Below are positions 1 to 9,055 of a DNA stretch of 64,000 nucleotides, piece by piece (position 1 is the first letter of the stretch; every line of letters starts with the position of its first letter). The position numbers and the translations under genes were made by a program. The stretch is taken from NCBI GenBank assembly GCA_016722465.1, contig JADKJC010000001.1:1674001-1738000 (forward strand), in the 5' to 3' direction. The notes beneath the pieces were generated by a model. That model was not told the DNA's origin, ran no database searches, and saw only the letters and a program-made list of their open reading frames with translations. Origin of the DNA: Chitinophagaceae bacterium (GTDB lineage Bacteria; Bacteroidota; Bacteroidia; Chitinophagales; Chitinophagaceae).

Positions 1-852
1 GATGCATACCTGGTTGGAGAAATATGGTGGCAGGAATGGCCTGATAAATTAATGGACCCTGTGCCATATACCGGCGGTGATATTTTTGATGCAGTGATGT
101 TTTACCAGGCATACAGGCCTGCCCGTTATTTCTTTGCAAAAACAAATTTTGATTATAGTGCAGAACAATTGCAGGATAGTCTGGAGTGTCAGTGGAAAAG
201 GCTGAACATCGATAACCTGCAGGCGATGATGAATGTTTCCTCCAGCCATGATGCACCAAGATTGCTAAGTGATTTTTACAATCCTAATCAATACAAATTT
301 AAAGCTACGCCCAATGACGACCAGGCTTACAAAACCGGCAAGCCTGATGCTGAAACGTACAAAAGGCTGCAATTGTATTTGGTGCATTTGTTCACCACAG
401 TTGGTGCGCCGCAGATTTGGAATGGTGAGGAGATGGGCATGTGGGGTGCTGATGATCCGCATTGCCGTAAGCCGCTGATGTGGAAAGAGTTTACATTTGA
501 AAATGAAACAAGGAACAATTACCAGCCCGGCGAAAAGCAGTATGATAAAGTAGCTTTCAACCTGCAGCAGTACGGCTGGTATAAAAAGCTTATCGGCATC
601 CGGAAAAATAACTCCGTGCTTTCAGCCGGCGAAATGGATATTGTAAAAGCCGAAGGGAAAAAATTTGGCTATGTAAGGTACAATGATTACGAAAGGATAT
701 TTGTGTACTTTAACCTTGAAACAACTGAACAGGAGTTTAGAGTGTATGTACCGGGCAATTATATTGATCTGTTAACCGGGAAAAAACACATTGGCATCAG
801 TAAGATCAGCTTACCGGCATTTACATCGGTGGTTTTAAAAAAGATTAAGTAA
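1..852 (+). CDS. GH13 alpha-amylase family glycosidase (C-terminal part, 5' truncated by window)
   Basis: The reading frame is open from base 1, so the N-terminus lies outside the window; 283 residues are visible. The conserved GH13 region with the acid/base glutamate is seen as VGEIWW (Glu about residue 7), and the last catalytic-barrel motif as SSHDAPR (His-Asp about residues 83-84), where most relatives have NHD. The end of the barrel and a C-terminal beta domain follow. The resemblance is to neopullulanase/cyclomaltodextrinase-type enzymes, which hydrolyse alpha-1,4 glucans; the exact substrate cannot be read. The stop codon overlaps the start of the next esterase by one base (taATG), so the two are probably co-transcribed. 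Confidence 0.9.
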   Translation, partial: DAYLVGEIWWQEWPDKLMDPVPYTGGDIFDAVMFYQAYRPARYFFAKTNFDYSAEQLQDSLECQWKRLNIDNLQAMMNVSSSHDAPRLLSDFYNPNQYKFKATPNDDQAYKTGKPDAETYKRLQLYLVHLFTTVGAPQIWNGEEMGMWGADDPHCRKPLMWKEFTFENETRNNYQPGEKQYDKVAFNLQQYGWYKKLIGIRKNNSVLSAGEMDIVKAEGKKFGYVRYNDYERIFVYFNLETTEQEFRVYVPGNYIDLLTGKKHIGISKISLPAFTSVVLKKIK

Positions 853-1778
853 TGAAACCGTTTTTTTTTGTTTCTTGTTTAATACTGCTGGTTATTGTAG
901 CACCAGCACAAGTGCCGCAGGTATCTGCGGGCAGCATTAAGCAGGTAGAAAATTTTCCATCAAAATTTGTTACTGCAAGAAATGTGGATGTGTGGCTGCC
1001 ACATGGATATAATGCCGTAAAAAAATATGCTGTGCTGTACATGCACGACGGGCAAATGCTTTTTGACAACAGCATAAACTGGAATAAACAGGAATGGGAA
1101 GTAGATGAAACTGTGAATAGACTGGTAAAAGAGCAAAAGATAAAGGATTGTATTGTGGTAGCCATTTGGAATACAGGAACTGGCCGCCATGCGGATTACC
1201 TGCCGCAAAAACCTTTTGAAACATTAACCAGGAAGCAGCAGGACAGTGTTTATTTTTCCAGTAGAACGAATGGTGCCGGTATTTTCAATGGTATTAAGAT
1301 ACATTCTGATAACTATTTAAAATTCCTTGTAAAAGAAGTGAAACCATTTATTGACAGCAATTTTTCAACACTGAAAGACCGGGCCAATACTTTTATTGCC
1401 GGTAGTAGCATGGGGGGCCTCATCTCCCTGTATGCAATCTGTGAGTACCCGGCAGTGTTTGGCGGAGCGGCTTGTATATCTACCCACTGGCCAGGGGTTT
1501 TTACCACGGTAAACAATCCTTTGCCTGCAGTATTTTTAAAATACCTTAAACTGCATTTGCCTTCACCCGTAAATCATAAAATTTATTTTGATTATGGCGA
1601 TGCAACCTTAGATAGTATGTACAAACCCTACCAGCAAAAAGCCGATGCCATTATGAAACAAAAAGGATTCAATAAAAATAATTGGCATACTGAGTTTTTT
1701 CCCGGAGCAAATCACAGTGAAGGAGCCTGGCGGGAACGTTTTGATATACCTGTACTTTTTTTACTGGGAAAGCAATAA
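852..1778 (+). CDS. Secreted esterase, enterochelin-esterase/EstD-like (alpha/beta hydrolase)
   Basis: A 308-residue protein with an N-terminal signal peptide (hydrophobic to about residue 18, ending APAQ). The nucleophile elbow is G-S-S-M-G (Ser about 186) and a late GANHSEGAW supplies the likely catalytic His, typical of the putative esterase family PF00756. These enzymes cleave esters of varied substrates such as carbohydrate acyl groups, siderophore esters or S-formylglutathione; the substrate here is unknown. It starts on the stop codon of the GH13 gene, so a role in processing a glycan or its decorations is plausible but inferred only from neighbourhood. Confidence 0.85.
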   Translation: MKPFFFVSCLILLVIVAPAQVPQVSAGSIKQVENFPSKFVTARNVDVWLPHGYNAVKKYAVLYMHDGQMLFDNSINWNKQEWEVDETVNRLVKEQKIKDCIVVAIWNTGTGRHADYLPQKPFETLTRKQQDSVYFSSRTNGAGIFNGIKIHSDNYLKFLVKEVKPFIDSNFSTLKDRANTFIAGSSMGGLISLYAICEYPAVFGGAACISTHWPGVFTTVNNPLPAVFLKYLKLHLPSPVNHKIYFDYGDATLDSMYKPYQQKADAIMKQKGFNKNNWHTEFFPGANHSEGAWRERFDIPVLFLLGKQ

Positions 1779-1888
1779 ATCATTTTTTTACTTTAACCAT
1801 TCGTTGTCTTCCTTTACATTTGCCGTTTGATAAACTTGCCGGTACCAGACGGATGTCTTTCCGCCCAGGCGGCAACAATATTGTGAAC

Positions 1889-2572
1889 ATGGATATTAAA
1901 GTAATTGCTTTTGATGCTGATGATACCCTTTGGGTGAATGAACCATACTTCAAGGAAATTGAGGAAAAATTTTGCGATCTGCTGGAAGATTACCTGCCGA
2001 GACATACGCTGGTGAAAGAATTATTCAAAACAGAAATTGATAATTTATCATTGTATGGCTACGGTGTAAAAGGTTTTATGCTCAGTATGATAGAAACCGC
2101 TTTAAGGGTTACTAACAATACCCTGAATATTGAAGCGATTGAAAAAGCCATAGGCTTTGGCAAAGAATTGCTTCAAAAGGATATTGAATTATTAGAAGGG
2201 GTAGAAGATGTCTTGAAAGCGCTGCAGGGGAAGTACCGTTTGGTAGTTGCTACCAAAGGCGACCTGCTGGACCAGGAACGTAAATTAAAAAAATCGGGGC
2301 TGGAACATTATTTCCATCACATTGAGATCATGAGCGATAAGCAAGAAAGTGATTACCTGAGCCTGATAAAACACCTGGATATAGAGCCGTCTCAATTTTT
2401 AATGATGGGCAATTCATTGAAGAGTGATGTGTTGCCTGTACTGGCCATTGGCGGGCATGGCATTCATATACCTTATCATACCACCTGGGCGCATGAAACT
2501 GTGGAGCATAAAGTAGAGCATGTTAATTTTAAACATGTGAACCACATTAATGAAGTGTTACAGTTTTTGTGA
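1889..2572 (+). CDS. HAD-superfamily hydrolase
   Basis: A 227-residue cytosolic phosphatase-like protein. Motif I is FDADDTLW right after the chosen start (nucleophile Asp plus Asp two residues on), motif II lies in VVATKGD, and motif IV is in GNSLKSDV. This is the standard haloacid dehalogenase order with a helical cap between motifs I and II. An upstream TTG at 1820 would add 23 residues with no HAD character, so the ATG at 1889 is preferred. A TACATTTG sequence at 1815-1822 resembles the Bacteroidota -7 element. The substrate cannot be predicted; small phosphorylated metabolites are usual for this family. Confidence 0.85.
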   Translation: MDIKVIAFDADDTLWVNEPYFKEIEEKFCDLLEDYLPRHTLVKELFKTEIDNLSLYGYGVKGFMLSMIETALRVTNNTLNIEAIEKAIGFGKELLQKDIELLEGVEDVLKALQGKYRLVVATKGDLLDQERKLKKSGLEHYFHHIEIMSDKQESDYLSLIKHLDIEPSQFLMMGNSLKSDVLPVLAIGGHGIHIPYHTTWAHETVEHKVEHVNFKHVNHINEVLQFL

Positions 2573-2624
2573 AGTATATGACGAATGGATAGCCTTCAAT
2601 TTTCAACTTTTAATTTTCAAGTAA

Positions 2625-3611
2625 ATGGATTTTAATAAACTGCCAAAAGTAGAACTGCACCTGCACCTTGACTGCAGCCTCAGTTATGATGTAGTGAAAA
2701 AAATTGATCCCTCTGTAACAGCAGAAGCATACCATCATGATTTTATAGCACCGGTAAAATGTTTAGACCTGGTGGATTTTTTAAAGCGTGCGGTAAAAGG
2801 TTATTCATTAATGCAGACAAAAGAAGCATTGGAACTGGTGGTGCAGGATGTGTTCAGCCAACTGAAAGTTGATAATACTTTGTATGCCGAAATCAGGTTT
2901 GCTCCATTTCTGCATTTGGAAAAAGGTTTAACGCCGCATGAAGTGGTCGAAACCATTGAAGCTGCCACAGCAGCAGCGGTTAAGCAAACTGGCGTGGAAG
3001 CAAGATTGATCCTGTGCACCCTTCGTCATTACACCGAGGAACAAAGTATGGCAACGGTGAAACTGGTAGAACAGTTTGCCGGAACTTATGTAGCGGCATT
3101 TGATATTGCCGGCGATGAAGCTGGTTGCCCGATCACCAACCATGTTGCTGCATTTAATTATGCAAGAGAAAAAGGCATCCATATTACCGCACATGCCGGC
3201 GAAGCAAGCGGCCCCGAAAGCGTGTGGGAAACACTGGAGTGCTTTAAGCCCACCCGTATTGGCCATGGCGCAAGAAGTGCGGAGGATAAAAAACTGGTGC
3301 AGCATTTAAAAGAGCAAAAGATTCACCTGGAGATCTGCCCAAGTTGTAATGTGCAGACTTCAATGTATGATCAATACAACGACCACCCTGTAGATACATT
3401 AAAGAAAGAAGGTGTTTCACTCAATATCAATACCGATTGCCGTACCATTGTTGACATTACACTGAACGGGGAATATGATAAACTGCGTAAGAATTTCGGC
3501 TGGACAAAACAGGATTTTTATGAGTGTAATGCAAATGCATTGAAAGCCGCATTTATACCAGCAGAATTAAAAACAGCATTGCTGGAAAAGCTGGCAAATG
3601 GATACAAATGA
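2625..3611 (+). CDS. add: Adenosine deaminase family protein
   Basis: A 328-residue TIM-barrel metalloenzyme of the purine salvage type that converts adenosine to inosine. Visible motifs in order: VELHLHLD (two zinc His, residues about 11-15), HAGEASG (zinc His and catalytic Glu), RIGHGARS (catalytic His), and SLNINTDCR. In classical ADA the last motif is NTDD, where the first Asp binds zinc and the second contacts the purine; here the second Asp is Cys. That may mark a subfamily with altered substrate, so the name is family level. The stop overlaps the following Nudix gene by 4 bases (ATGA), indicating translational coupling. Confidence 0.85.
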   Translation: MDFNKLPKVELHLHLDCSLSYDVVKKIDPSVTAEAYHHDFIAPVKCLDLVDFLKRAVKGYSLMQTKEALELVVQDVFSQLKVDNTLYAEIRFAPFLHLEKGLTPHEVVETIEAATAAAVKQTGVEARLILCTLRHYTEEQSMATVKLVEQFAGTYVAAFDIAGDEAGCPITNHVAAFNYAREKGIHITAHAGEASGPESVWETLECFKPTRIGHGARSAEDKKLVQHLKEQKIHLEICPSCNVQTSMYDQYNDHPVDTLKKEGVSLNINTDCRTIVDITLNGEYDKLRKNFGWTKQDFYECNANALKAAFIPAELKTALLEKLANGYK

Positions 3612-4111
3612 ACGTACACCAAATACCAAAAGGTCTAAAAAAAACAGCAGTACTCTGTGTGCTGAAAAATGGGCACCAGTTTCTTTTGTTAAAAAGGCTA
3701 AAAGAACCTAATAAGGACAACTACACACCTGTTGGTGGCAAGCTGGATCCTTTTGAAAATCCAGTTGATGCTGCTATTAGGGAAACCCGGGAGGAAACCG
3801 GTATCCAGGTGCCGGCAATGAAATACTGTGGGGTACTCATTGAATCTTCACCAGCCGATTATAACTGGGTAAGTTTTGTGTACCTGGCAAACATTGATCT
3901 TGTTTCTCCTCCACCCTGCAACGAGGGAACACTTGAGTGGATACATTTTGACGAAGTATTAAATATTCGTACCCCCAAAACCGACTGGTTTATTTACAAA
4001 TACATTTTGGAGCAACAACCCTTTGCTATCAACGCCGTTTATGATGAAGAGCTTAACCTGCTGAATATGTCAGAAGATATAAGTGCAACGGATCTGTTTA
4101 AAGACAGGTAA
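3608..4111 (+). CDS. Nudix hydrolase (8-oxo-dGTP diphosphatase-like)
   Basis: A 167-residue protein with a complete Nudix box: G, five residues, E, seven residues, then REtrEETGI (about residues 42-64), which binds Mg2+ and cleaves nucleoside diphosphate-X substrates. Length and layout resemble MutT-like 8-oxo-dGTP sanitising enzymes, but family members also act on other nucleotides. It overlaps the adenosine deaminase gene by 4 bases, so both belong to a nucleotide salvage/house-cleaning operon. Confidence 0.88.
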   Translation: MNVHQIPKGLKKTAVLCVLKNGHQFLLLKRLKEPNKDNYTPVGGKLDPFENPVDAAIRETREETGIQVPAMKYCGVLIESSPADYNWVSFVYLANIDLVSPPPCNEGTLEWIHFDEVLNIRTPKTDWFIYKYILEQQPFAINAVYDEELNLLNMSEDISATDLFKDR

Positions 4112-4240
4112 ACATATCACCGCTTCGGTACTTCTTATCGTGTAATTGTGCAGCGGTGAATTTTGTATTCATCACAATTAACAACACAATTTTCCTTTTA
4201 TCTCCTAACAATCCCGAAATTGCAGGATAAACATATCTGA

Positions 4241-4933
4241 ATGATGCAAAGAACTACACCGATTGTTTTGAATCTTATTATAATCAATGTGATTGTTTAC
4301 CTGGCACAAAGAACGATCACTGCTTTTGATGTCACCGACTGGGGTGGATTGCATTATTTCTTTTCGCCGGGATTTAAGCCTCACCAGTTGATCACCCACA
4401 TGTTTATGCATGATTCAAAGGGGTTTGGCCACCTGTTTTTTAATATGTTTGCTTTGTGGATGTTTGGTACTACACTCGAAAATTATGTTGGATCAAAAAA
4501 GTTTTTGGTGTTTTACCTGATTAGTGGACTGGGAGCTGCCGTGCTTACGCAGTTTACCATTCCTTTTAGTGCCGAAGCTTTTGCTAAAAGCGCAGATGGT
4601 GTGCAAACAGCATTAACAAACAATGCAACGATGGCACAGGTGGTAGAAGCGGTAAAAGATCAATACTTAATGGTAGGAGCTTCCGGTGCAATCATGGGTG
4701 TAATGGTAGCATTTGCTTATTTATTCCCTAACACAGAGATGTATATGATGTTTATACCAATACCGGTAAAAGCAAAATTTGTAATACCCGTTTTCATTCT
4801 GATAGACCTGTTTGGCGGGCTTAATCAAACAGCAGGTGATAATGTAGCCCACTTTGCACATCTTGGGGGAGCCCTGGTAGGATTTCTACTAATCTTTTTC
4901 TGGAACAAAACCAACCGAAAAACCTTTTACTAA
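4241..4933 (+). CDS. Rhomboid family intramembrane serine protease
   Basis: A 230-residue polytopic membrane protein with the full rhomboid signature: H-x3-N in GHLFFN (about residues 64-68), the catalytic serine in GASGA (Ser about 148) and the catalytic histidine in HFAHLGG (His about 207). Rhomboids cleave transmembrane segments of other proteins inside the bilayer. An insertion of about 40 residues sits between the second TM region and the GASG helix. It is followed 52 bp downstream by a second rhomboid-fold protein that lacks these residues, so the two may act as a pair. Confidence 0.93.
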   Translation: MMQRTTPIVLNLIIINVIVYLAQRTITAFDVTDWGGLHYFFSPGFKPHQLITHMFMHDSKGFGHLFFNMFALWMFGTTLENYVGSKKFLVFYLISGLGAAVLTQFTIPFSAEAFAKSADGVQTALTNNATMAQVVEAVKDQYLMVGASGAIMGVMVAFAYLFPNTEMYMMFIPIPVKAKFVIPVFILIDLFGGLNQTAGDNVAHFAHLGGALVGFLLIFFWNKTNRKTFY

Positions 4934-4985
4934 CCTTAACAGTTATATAAAAAGGGAAATGTAAATTTGTACAACAACATTATTT

Positions 4986-5927
4986 ATGGGAGAGTCGGAC
5001 AGATATCAGGATTACAGGCGGCCCGGAAGGCGGTTTACACTGGGAGATGATAACAATGCGCTGGTAGGTCTGGTTACTATCAACATCATCTTTTTTTTAC
5101 TGCTGATGGTGATCAAAGTGATTTATTTTTTTGTGCAGGCAAGCGGTAATTCGTTTGATCAGCAAGTATTGCAGTATTTTGAAATGCCTGCACAACTGGT
5201 AACATTAAGTGAGCGTCCCTGGACCTTGTTTACCCATATGTTCACCCATACCAGTGTAATACAAATGCTCAGCAATATGCTCTGGCTCTGGGCTTTTGGT
5301 TATATACTGCAGCAACTTACGGGCAACAGGAAGCTAATACCCATCTATATTTATGGTGGTGTTGCCGGAGCATTGGTTTTTATCATTTCCAATTATGCCA
5401 TCGCACCATTAAGGCCATCTGTAAGCACTGTTTCTTTAATGGGCGGCAATGCAGCCACGATGGCTATTGCCGCAGCCACTACTATGCTGGCTCCGGATTT
5501 CCGCTTTTTCAGAAATCTTGGTGGAGGTATCCCTATATGGGTGCTTACACTGGTATACGTACTGATTGATTTTGCAGGAGTGGCAACACTGGGTGCTGCA
5601 TTTAGCCTGGCTCATTTGGCCGGAGCCGGGGCTGGCCTTCTCTTTGTATTTTTTGTTCGTAAGGGATATGATGGAAGTATTTGGATGAATAAACTGTATT
5701 TCTGGTTCATGAATCTCTTTACCCCCGGTAATAACAGTAGCAGCGAAAGTGTAAGAGAGAAAGTATTTTATAATGCCGGTGAAAGAAAGCCATATAAAAA
5801 AACATCCAACGTAACGCAACAGCGGGTAGACGAAATTTTAGATAAGATCAATCAGAAAGGCTACCACTTTCTTACCGATGAGGAAAAGAACATCCTGAAA
5901 CGGGCTGCAGATGAAGGCCTGAATTAG
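4986..5927 (+). CDS. Rhomboid-fold protein, probable pseudoprotease, with a short DUF6576-like C-terminal domain
   Basis: A 313-residue membrane protein with the rhomboid topology but altered active site. Where the neighbour has GASG this one has GGNA (Asn about residue 155 in place of the nucleophile), and the His of H-x3-N is Gln (QMLSN, about 93-97). The final helix keeps AHLAGAGAG (His about 210). About 60 soluble residues follow, ending in a helical segment (VDEILDKINQKGYHFLTDEE) typical of Bacteroidota rhomboid tails. TAAATTTG at 4962-4969 matches a -7 element, though no good -33 is seen. By analogy with iRhoms and derlins it may bind rather than cleave substrates; that is inference. 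Confidence 0.85.
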   Translation: MGESDRYQDYRRPGRRFTLGDDNNALVGLVTINIIFFLLLMVIKVIYFFVQASGNSFDQQVLQYFEMPAQLVTLSERPWTLFTHMFTHTSVIQMLSNMLWLWAFGYILQQLTGNRKLIPIYIYGGVAGALVFIISNYAIAPLRPSVSTVSLMGGNAATMAIAAATTMLAPDFRFFRNLGGGIPIWVLTLVYVLIDFAGVATLGAAFSLAHLAGAGAGLLFVFFVRKGYDGSIWMNKLYFWFMNLFTPGNNSSSESVREKVFYNAGERKPYKKTSNVTQQRVDEILDKINQKGYHFLTDEEKNILKRAADEGLN

Positions 5928-5968
5928 GCCATGGAAAATAATACCCCGGCAATTATTATCTTTATGCC

Positions 5969-7129
5969 ATGCCTAAAAGCCTTTTCCGCCGCATATCCAA
6001 AAAGTTTTTTATCATTACTAATATTTTTGCTGCCCTGTTTTATGTGATGGGTTGCTACGGAGGTTTCTTTTTCAAAGCAGGGTTGTGGCCGGTAGGGTTT
6101 TTATCCCTGGCCGCTTTTTATTTACTGGTAGTTTTATTGCTGTTTATTGTGTTCTGGCTTTTCGTAAAGAGAGGCTTGTCGATTATTTCCTTTATTGCCA
6201 TCATTAGTACAATTAAACCACTGACCAGTATTGTTCCTTTTCGCTTTTCATCAACATTTGATATTGTTGGTAAAACGGCAGACACAAGGGTGATGAGCTG
6301 GAATGTAGCCCAGTTTGATATCCTGTATAATAAACAGCGGCCTGATATCAGGGATGATATGATAGCCCTGATCAATCAATACAAACCGGATATTGCATGT
6401 TTCCAGGAAATGGTAGCCGCCGATACACTGATTAACCTGAACAATGCGTATTACCGCAGGTACAGTTTTTTTTCGGTGTTTGAATATTCGGCCAAACTAA
6501 ATTTCCCCGATTATTTTTTCAGTTACGATTTCAGGGACGATTTTTTAAACCACCAGCATTTTGGATTGATCATCTTTTCAAGGTACCCGGTGATTAACAA
6601 AAAGCTGCATAGTTTTCCTCCTTATGAATATAACTACAATTTTCAATCTGTAGATATTGTAAAAGGAACCGATACTTTCAGGGTTTTTAATATTCACTTG
6701 CAGTCTTTAAAATTTAGTGACGGCAACCTTGCTTATATTGACAATCCATCATTAGAGTCTAAACAGGACCTGCAACGATCAAAGAGCCTGATCAATAAAT
6801 TCAGGCATGGGTTTTTACAAAGGCAGGTACAGGCAGACAGGATCAGGGCGGAGATTGATAAAAGTCCCTACCCGGTAATTGTTTGCGGCGACCTGAATGA
6901 TGTGCCTAATTCTTACGCCTATCAAACCATTGGTAGTGGCCTGCAAAATGCTTTTGCAGAAAAAGGCTCCGGCCTGGGCAGAACGTTCAGTGGTATTGCC
7001 CCAACGCTGCGGATTGATAATATTTTTGCCGCTAAAGCGTTTACAGTAAACCAGTTTTTACGCATACCCATAAAGCTGAGCGACCATTTTCCCATCATTG
7101 CCGATTTGGGAAAGGAAAAGGCTGAATGA
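5969..7129 (+). CDS. Membrane-anchored endonuclease/exonuclease/phosphatase family protein
   Basis: A 386-residue protein. Three hydrophobic segments occupy about residues 12-95; the rest is an EEP (DNase I-like) domain. Visible motifs are MSWNVAQFD, CFQEMV (metal-binding Glu), NIHLQS, VCGDLNDVPNS (Asp/Asn catalytic pair) and LSDHFPI (catalytic His). The EEP fold includes nucleases and phospholipid or inositol phosphatases; membrane anchoring with a probably periplasmic domain argues against a DNA repair role. It follows the second rhomboid gene by about 40 bp. Confidence 0.85.
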   Translation: MPKSLFRRISKKFFIITNIFAALFYVMGCYGGFFFKAGLWPVGFLSLAAFYLLVVLLLFIVFWLFVKRGLSIISFIAIISTIKPLTSIVPFRFSSTFDIVGKTADTRVMSWNVAQFDILYNKQRPDIRDDMIALINQYKPDIACFQEMVAADTLINLNNAYYRRYSFFSVFEYSAKLNFPDYFFSYDFRDDFLNHQHFGLIIFSRYPVINKKLHSFPPYEYNYNFQSVDIVKGTDTFRVFNIHLQSLKFSDGNLAYIDNPSLESKQDLQRSKSLINKFRHGFLQRQVQADRIRAEIDKSPYPVIVCGDLNDVPNSYAYQTIGSGLQNAFAEKGSGLGRTFSGIAPTLRIDNIFAAKAFTVNQFLRIPIKLSDHFPIIADLGKEKAE

Positions 7130-7373
7130 TTTAAAAAATTATATTTGCAATGTAGATGAACACACCGCTTTCTTCATATCATTTCACTTGTGGCTGCTCC
7201 GAAAACTTTCGGAATTGCTGCTGTTAATTCAATTGTGCATTTTCCTTTTATTATTTCCGTATTAAAAGAAGTTCAATACAGATCAATCAGTACAAGAGAG
7301 TGACACAATGCTGCCGGGGAAAGCAAAAAGGGCCAGTGTAAAGAAAATAAAAAAAAGTAAAACAACTACCAGG

Positions 7374-8861
7374 ATGTCTTTAAAAATTTACAACTCATAT
7401 ACCCGCCAGAAAGAATTGTTTGAACCCATTACTCCCGGCCATGTGGGGATGTATGTGTGCGGCCCAACAGTAAGCGGCGAAAGCCATTTGGGCCATGCAA
7501 GGCCGTATATCACTTTTGATGTTGTGTACCGTTATCTTACCCATAAGGGATTAAAGGTGCGTTATGTAAGAAATATTACCGATGCCGGCCACTTTGAAGA
7601 GGAGGGCAGGGAAGCAGAAGATAAAGTAAGCAAGAAAGCGATACTTGAAAAACTTGAGCCAATGGAACTGGTGCAGAAATACACCAACCTCTTTCATTGG
7701 GCCATGCTGGAATTTAATAACGTGGAACCAAGTATTGAACCCACGGCCACAGGTCATATTGTAGAACAGATTGAAATGATCAAAAAGATCATGGATGCAG
7801 GGTATGCCTATGAAAAAAGCGGTTCGGTTTATTTTGATGTAAAAAAGTATGCCGCTACCCATGATTATGGAAAACTGAGTGGAAGGGTGATTGATGATTT
7901 ATTGGAAACAACCAGGGAGCTGGAAGGGCAGGAAGAAAAAAGAGACCGGGCTGATTTTGCTTTGTGGAAATCGGCAGCTCCGGAACACATTATGCGCTGG
8001 GTAAGCCCCTGGGGTGAAGGGTTCCCTGGCTGGCATATTGAGTGCTCTGCCATGGCTACAAAATACCTGGGTGCTGAGTTTGACATACATGGTGGTGGTA
8101 TGGACCTGCAGTTTCCACATCATGAAAGTGAGATAGCACAGAGTACCATCTGCAACCATCATGCGCCGGTAAAGTACTGGATGCATAACAATATGATCAC
8201 CATCAACGGGAAGAAGATGGGCAAGAGTTACAACAACGTGATCAAACTAACGGAAATGTTCAGCGGCAATCATCCGCTGCTGACGCAGGCTTTTCACCCG
8301 ATGGTGGTACGGCTCTTTATTTTACAAAGCCACTACCGTAGCCCGTTAGACTTTGGAAGTGAAGCGCTGGTGGCCAGTGAAAAAGCATTGAAACGCTTAT
8401 GGGATGCTTATGAAGTGCTGAAAACTTTTTCTCAGGCAGGTAATGCAGCTATGGATAGTGAACTGGATACAAAAGTGCTGAAGATGGTAAATGAGTTTGA
8501 AGAGTTTATGGATGACGATTTTAGTACAGCCAAAGTATTGGCCAATATGTTTGAGTTGTCATCTGTGATCAATTCCATTAAAGATGGCCATGTAAAAAAA
8601 GAAGCGCTTTCAGCTGCAACGCTCAGCCTGTTACAGCAGCAGTTTGCTGTTTACCTGGAAGATATCTTTGGATTGAAGAACATCTCATCCGGCAATAGCG
8701 ACACGTTTAAAGGAGTGATGGAACTGTTGATTGACATAAGAAAGGAATCGAAATTAAAAAAAGATTACATCACTTCTGATAAGATCCGCAACCAGTTGAC
8801 CGCATTAGGCATCGCTGTTAAAGATGAGAAAGATGGAACCGTAAGCTGGGATGTAAATTGA
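7374..8861 (+). CDS. cysS: Cysteinyl-tRNA synthetase
   Basis: A 495-residue class I aminoacyl-tRNA synthetase charging tRNA-Cys. The zinc/adenylate motif CGPTVSGESHLGHAR (about residues 24-38) contains the HIGH equivalent, GWHIECSAMA carries further zinc ligands, and KMGKS is the KMSKS equivalent (common variant). The ATG at 7374 is chosen because homology begins there; an upstream in-frame ATG at 7308 would add 22 Lys-rich residues. A TATATTTG at 7140-7147 could be a distant -7 element, giving a leader of more than 200 nt that contains a 16-bp palindrome at 7198-7213. A clear terminator follows at 8946. Confidence 0.96.
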   Translation: MSLKIYNSYTRQKELFEPITPGHVGMYVCGPTVSGESHLGHARPYITFDVVYRYLTHKGLKVRYVRNITDAGHFEEEGREAEDKVSKKAILEKLEPMELVQKYTNLFHWAMLEFNNVEPSIEPTATGHIVEQIEMIKKIMDAGYAYEKSGSVYFDVKKYAATHDYGKLSGRVIDDLLETTRELEGQEEKRDRADFALWKSAAPEHIMRWVSPWGEGFPGWHIECSAMATKYLGAEFDIHGGGMDLQFPHHESEIAQSTICNHHAPVKYWMHNNMITINGKKMGKSYNNVIKLTEMFSGNHPLLTQAFHPMVVRLFILQSHYRSPLDFGSEALVASEKALKRLWDAYEVLKTFSQAGNAAMDSELDTKVLKMVNEFEEFMDDDFSTAKVLANMFELSSVINSIKDGHVKKEALSAATLSLLQQQFAVYLEDIFGLKNISSGNSDTFKGVMELLIDIRKESKLKKDYITSDKIRNQLTALGIAVKDEKDGTVSWDVN

Positions 8862-8945
8862 TGCCACTAATTTAATAACAGTTGATTCTTCATTACTGTA
8901 ATTGTATAATGAGTGTTATATAAGAGCACTTAAAATAATTACAGA

Positions 8946-8973
8946 CCGCCTGTATAAAACAGGCGGATTTTTT
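8946..8973 (+). terminator. Rho-independent terminator after cysS
   Basis: A perfect 8-bp stem (CCGCCTGT/ACAGGCGG) with a 5-nt ATAAA loop, followed by A and six T residues. It lies 85 bp past the cysS stop and before the next lipoprotein gene. Confidence 0.85.
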
Positions 8974-9055
8974 GTTAAAAGAAATACAACTCCAAAATAT
9001 ATCGGTGCTGTTGGTATCTGCTTTGATATTTACTGTTATAGGGAGGAAATATAAA

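Noticed and set aside
7308..7373. N-terminal extension of cysS by 22 residues
   Set aside because: Lys-rich and without family similarity; the class I synthetase homology begins at 7374.
7148..7373. Riboswitch or T-box in the cysS leader
   Set aside because: Only a 16-base palindrome is visible; no T-box sequence or anticodon-type loop was found.
8210..8225. KMGKS instead of KMSKS in CysS as an anomaly
   Set aside because: This is a common variant of the signature in cysteinyl-tRNA synthetases.
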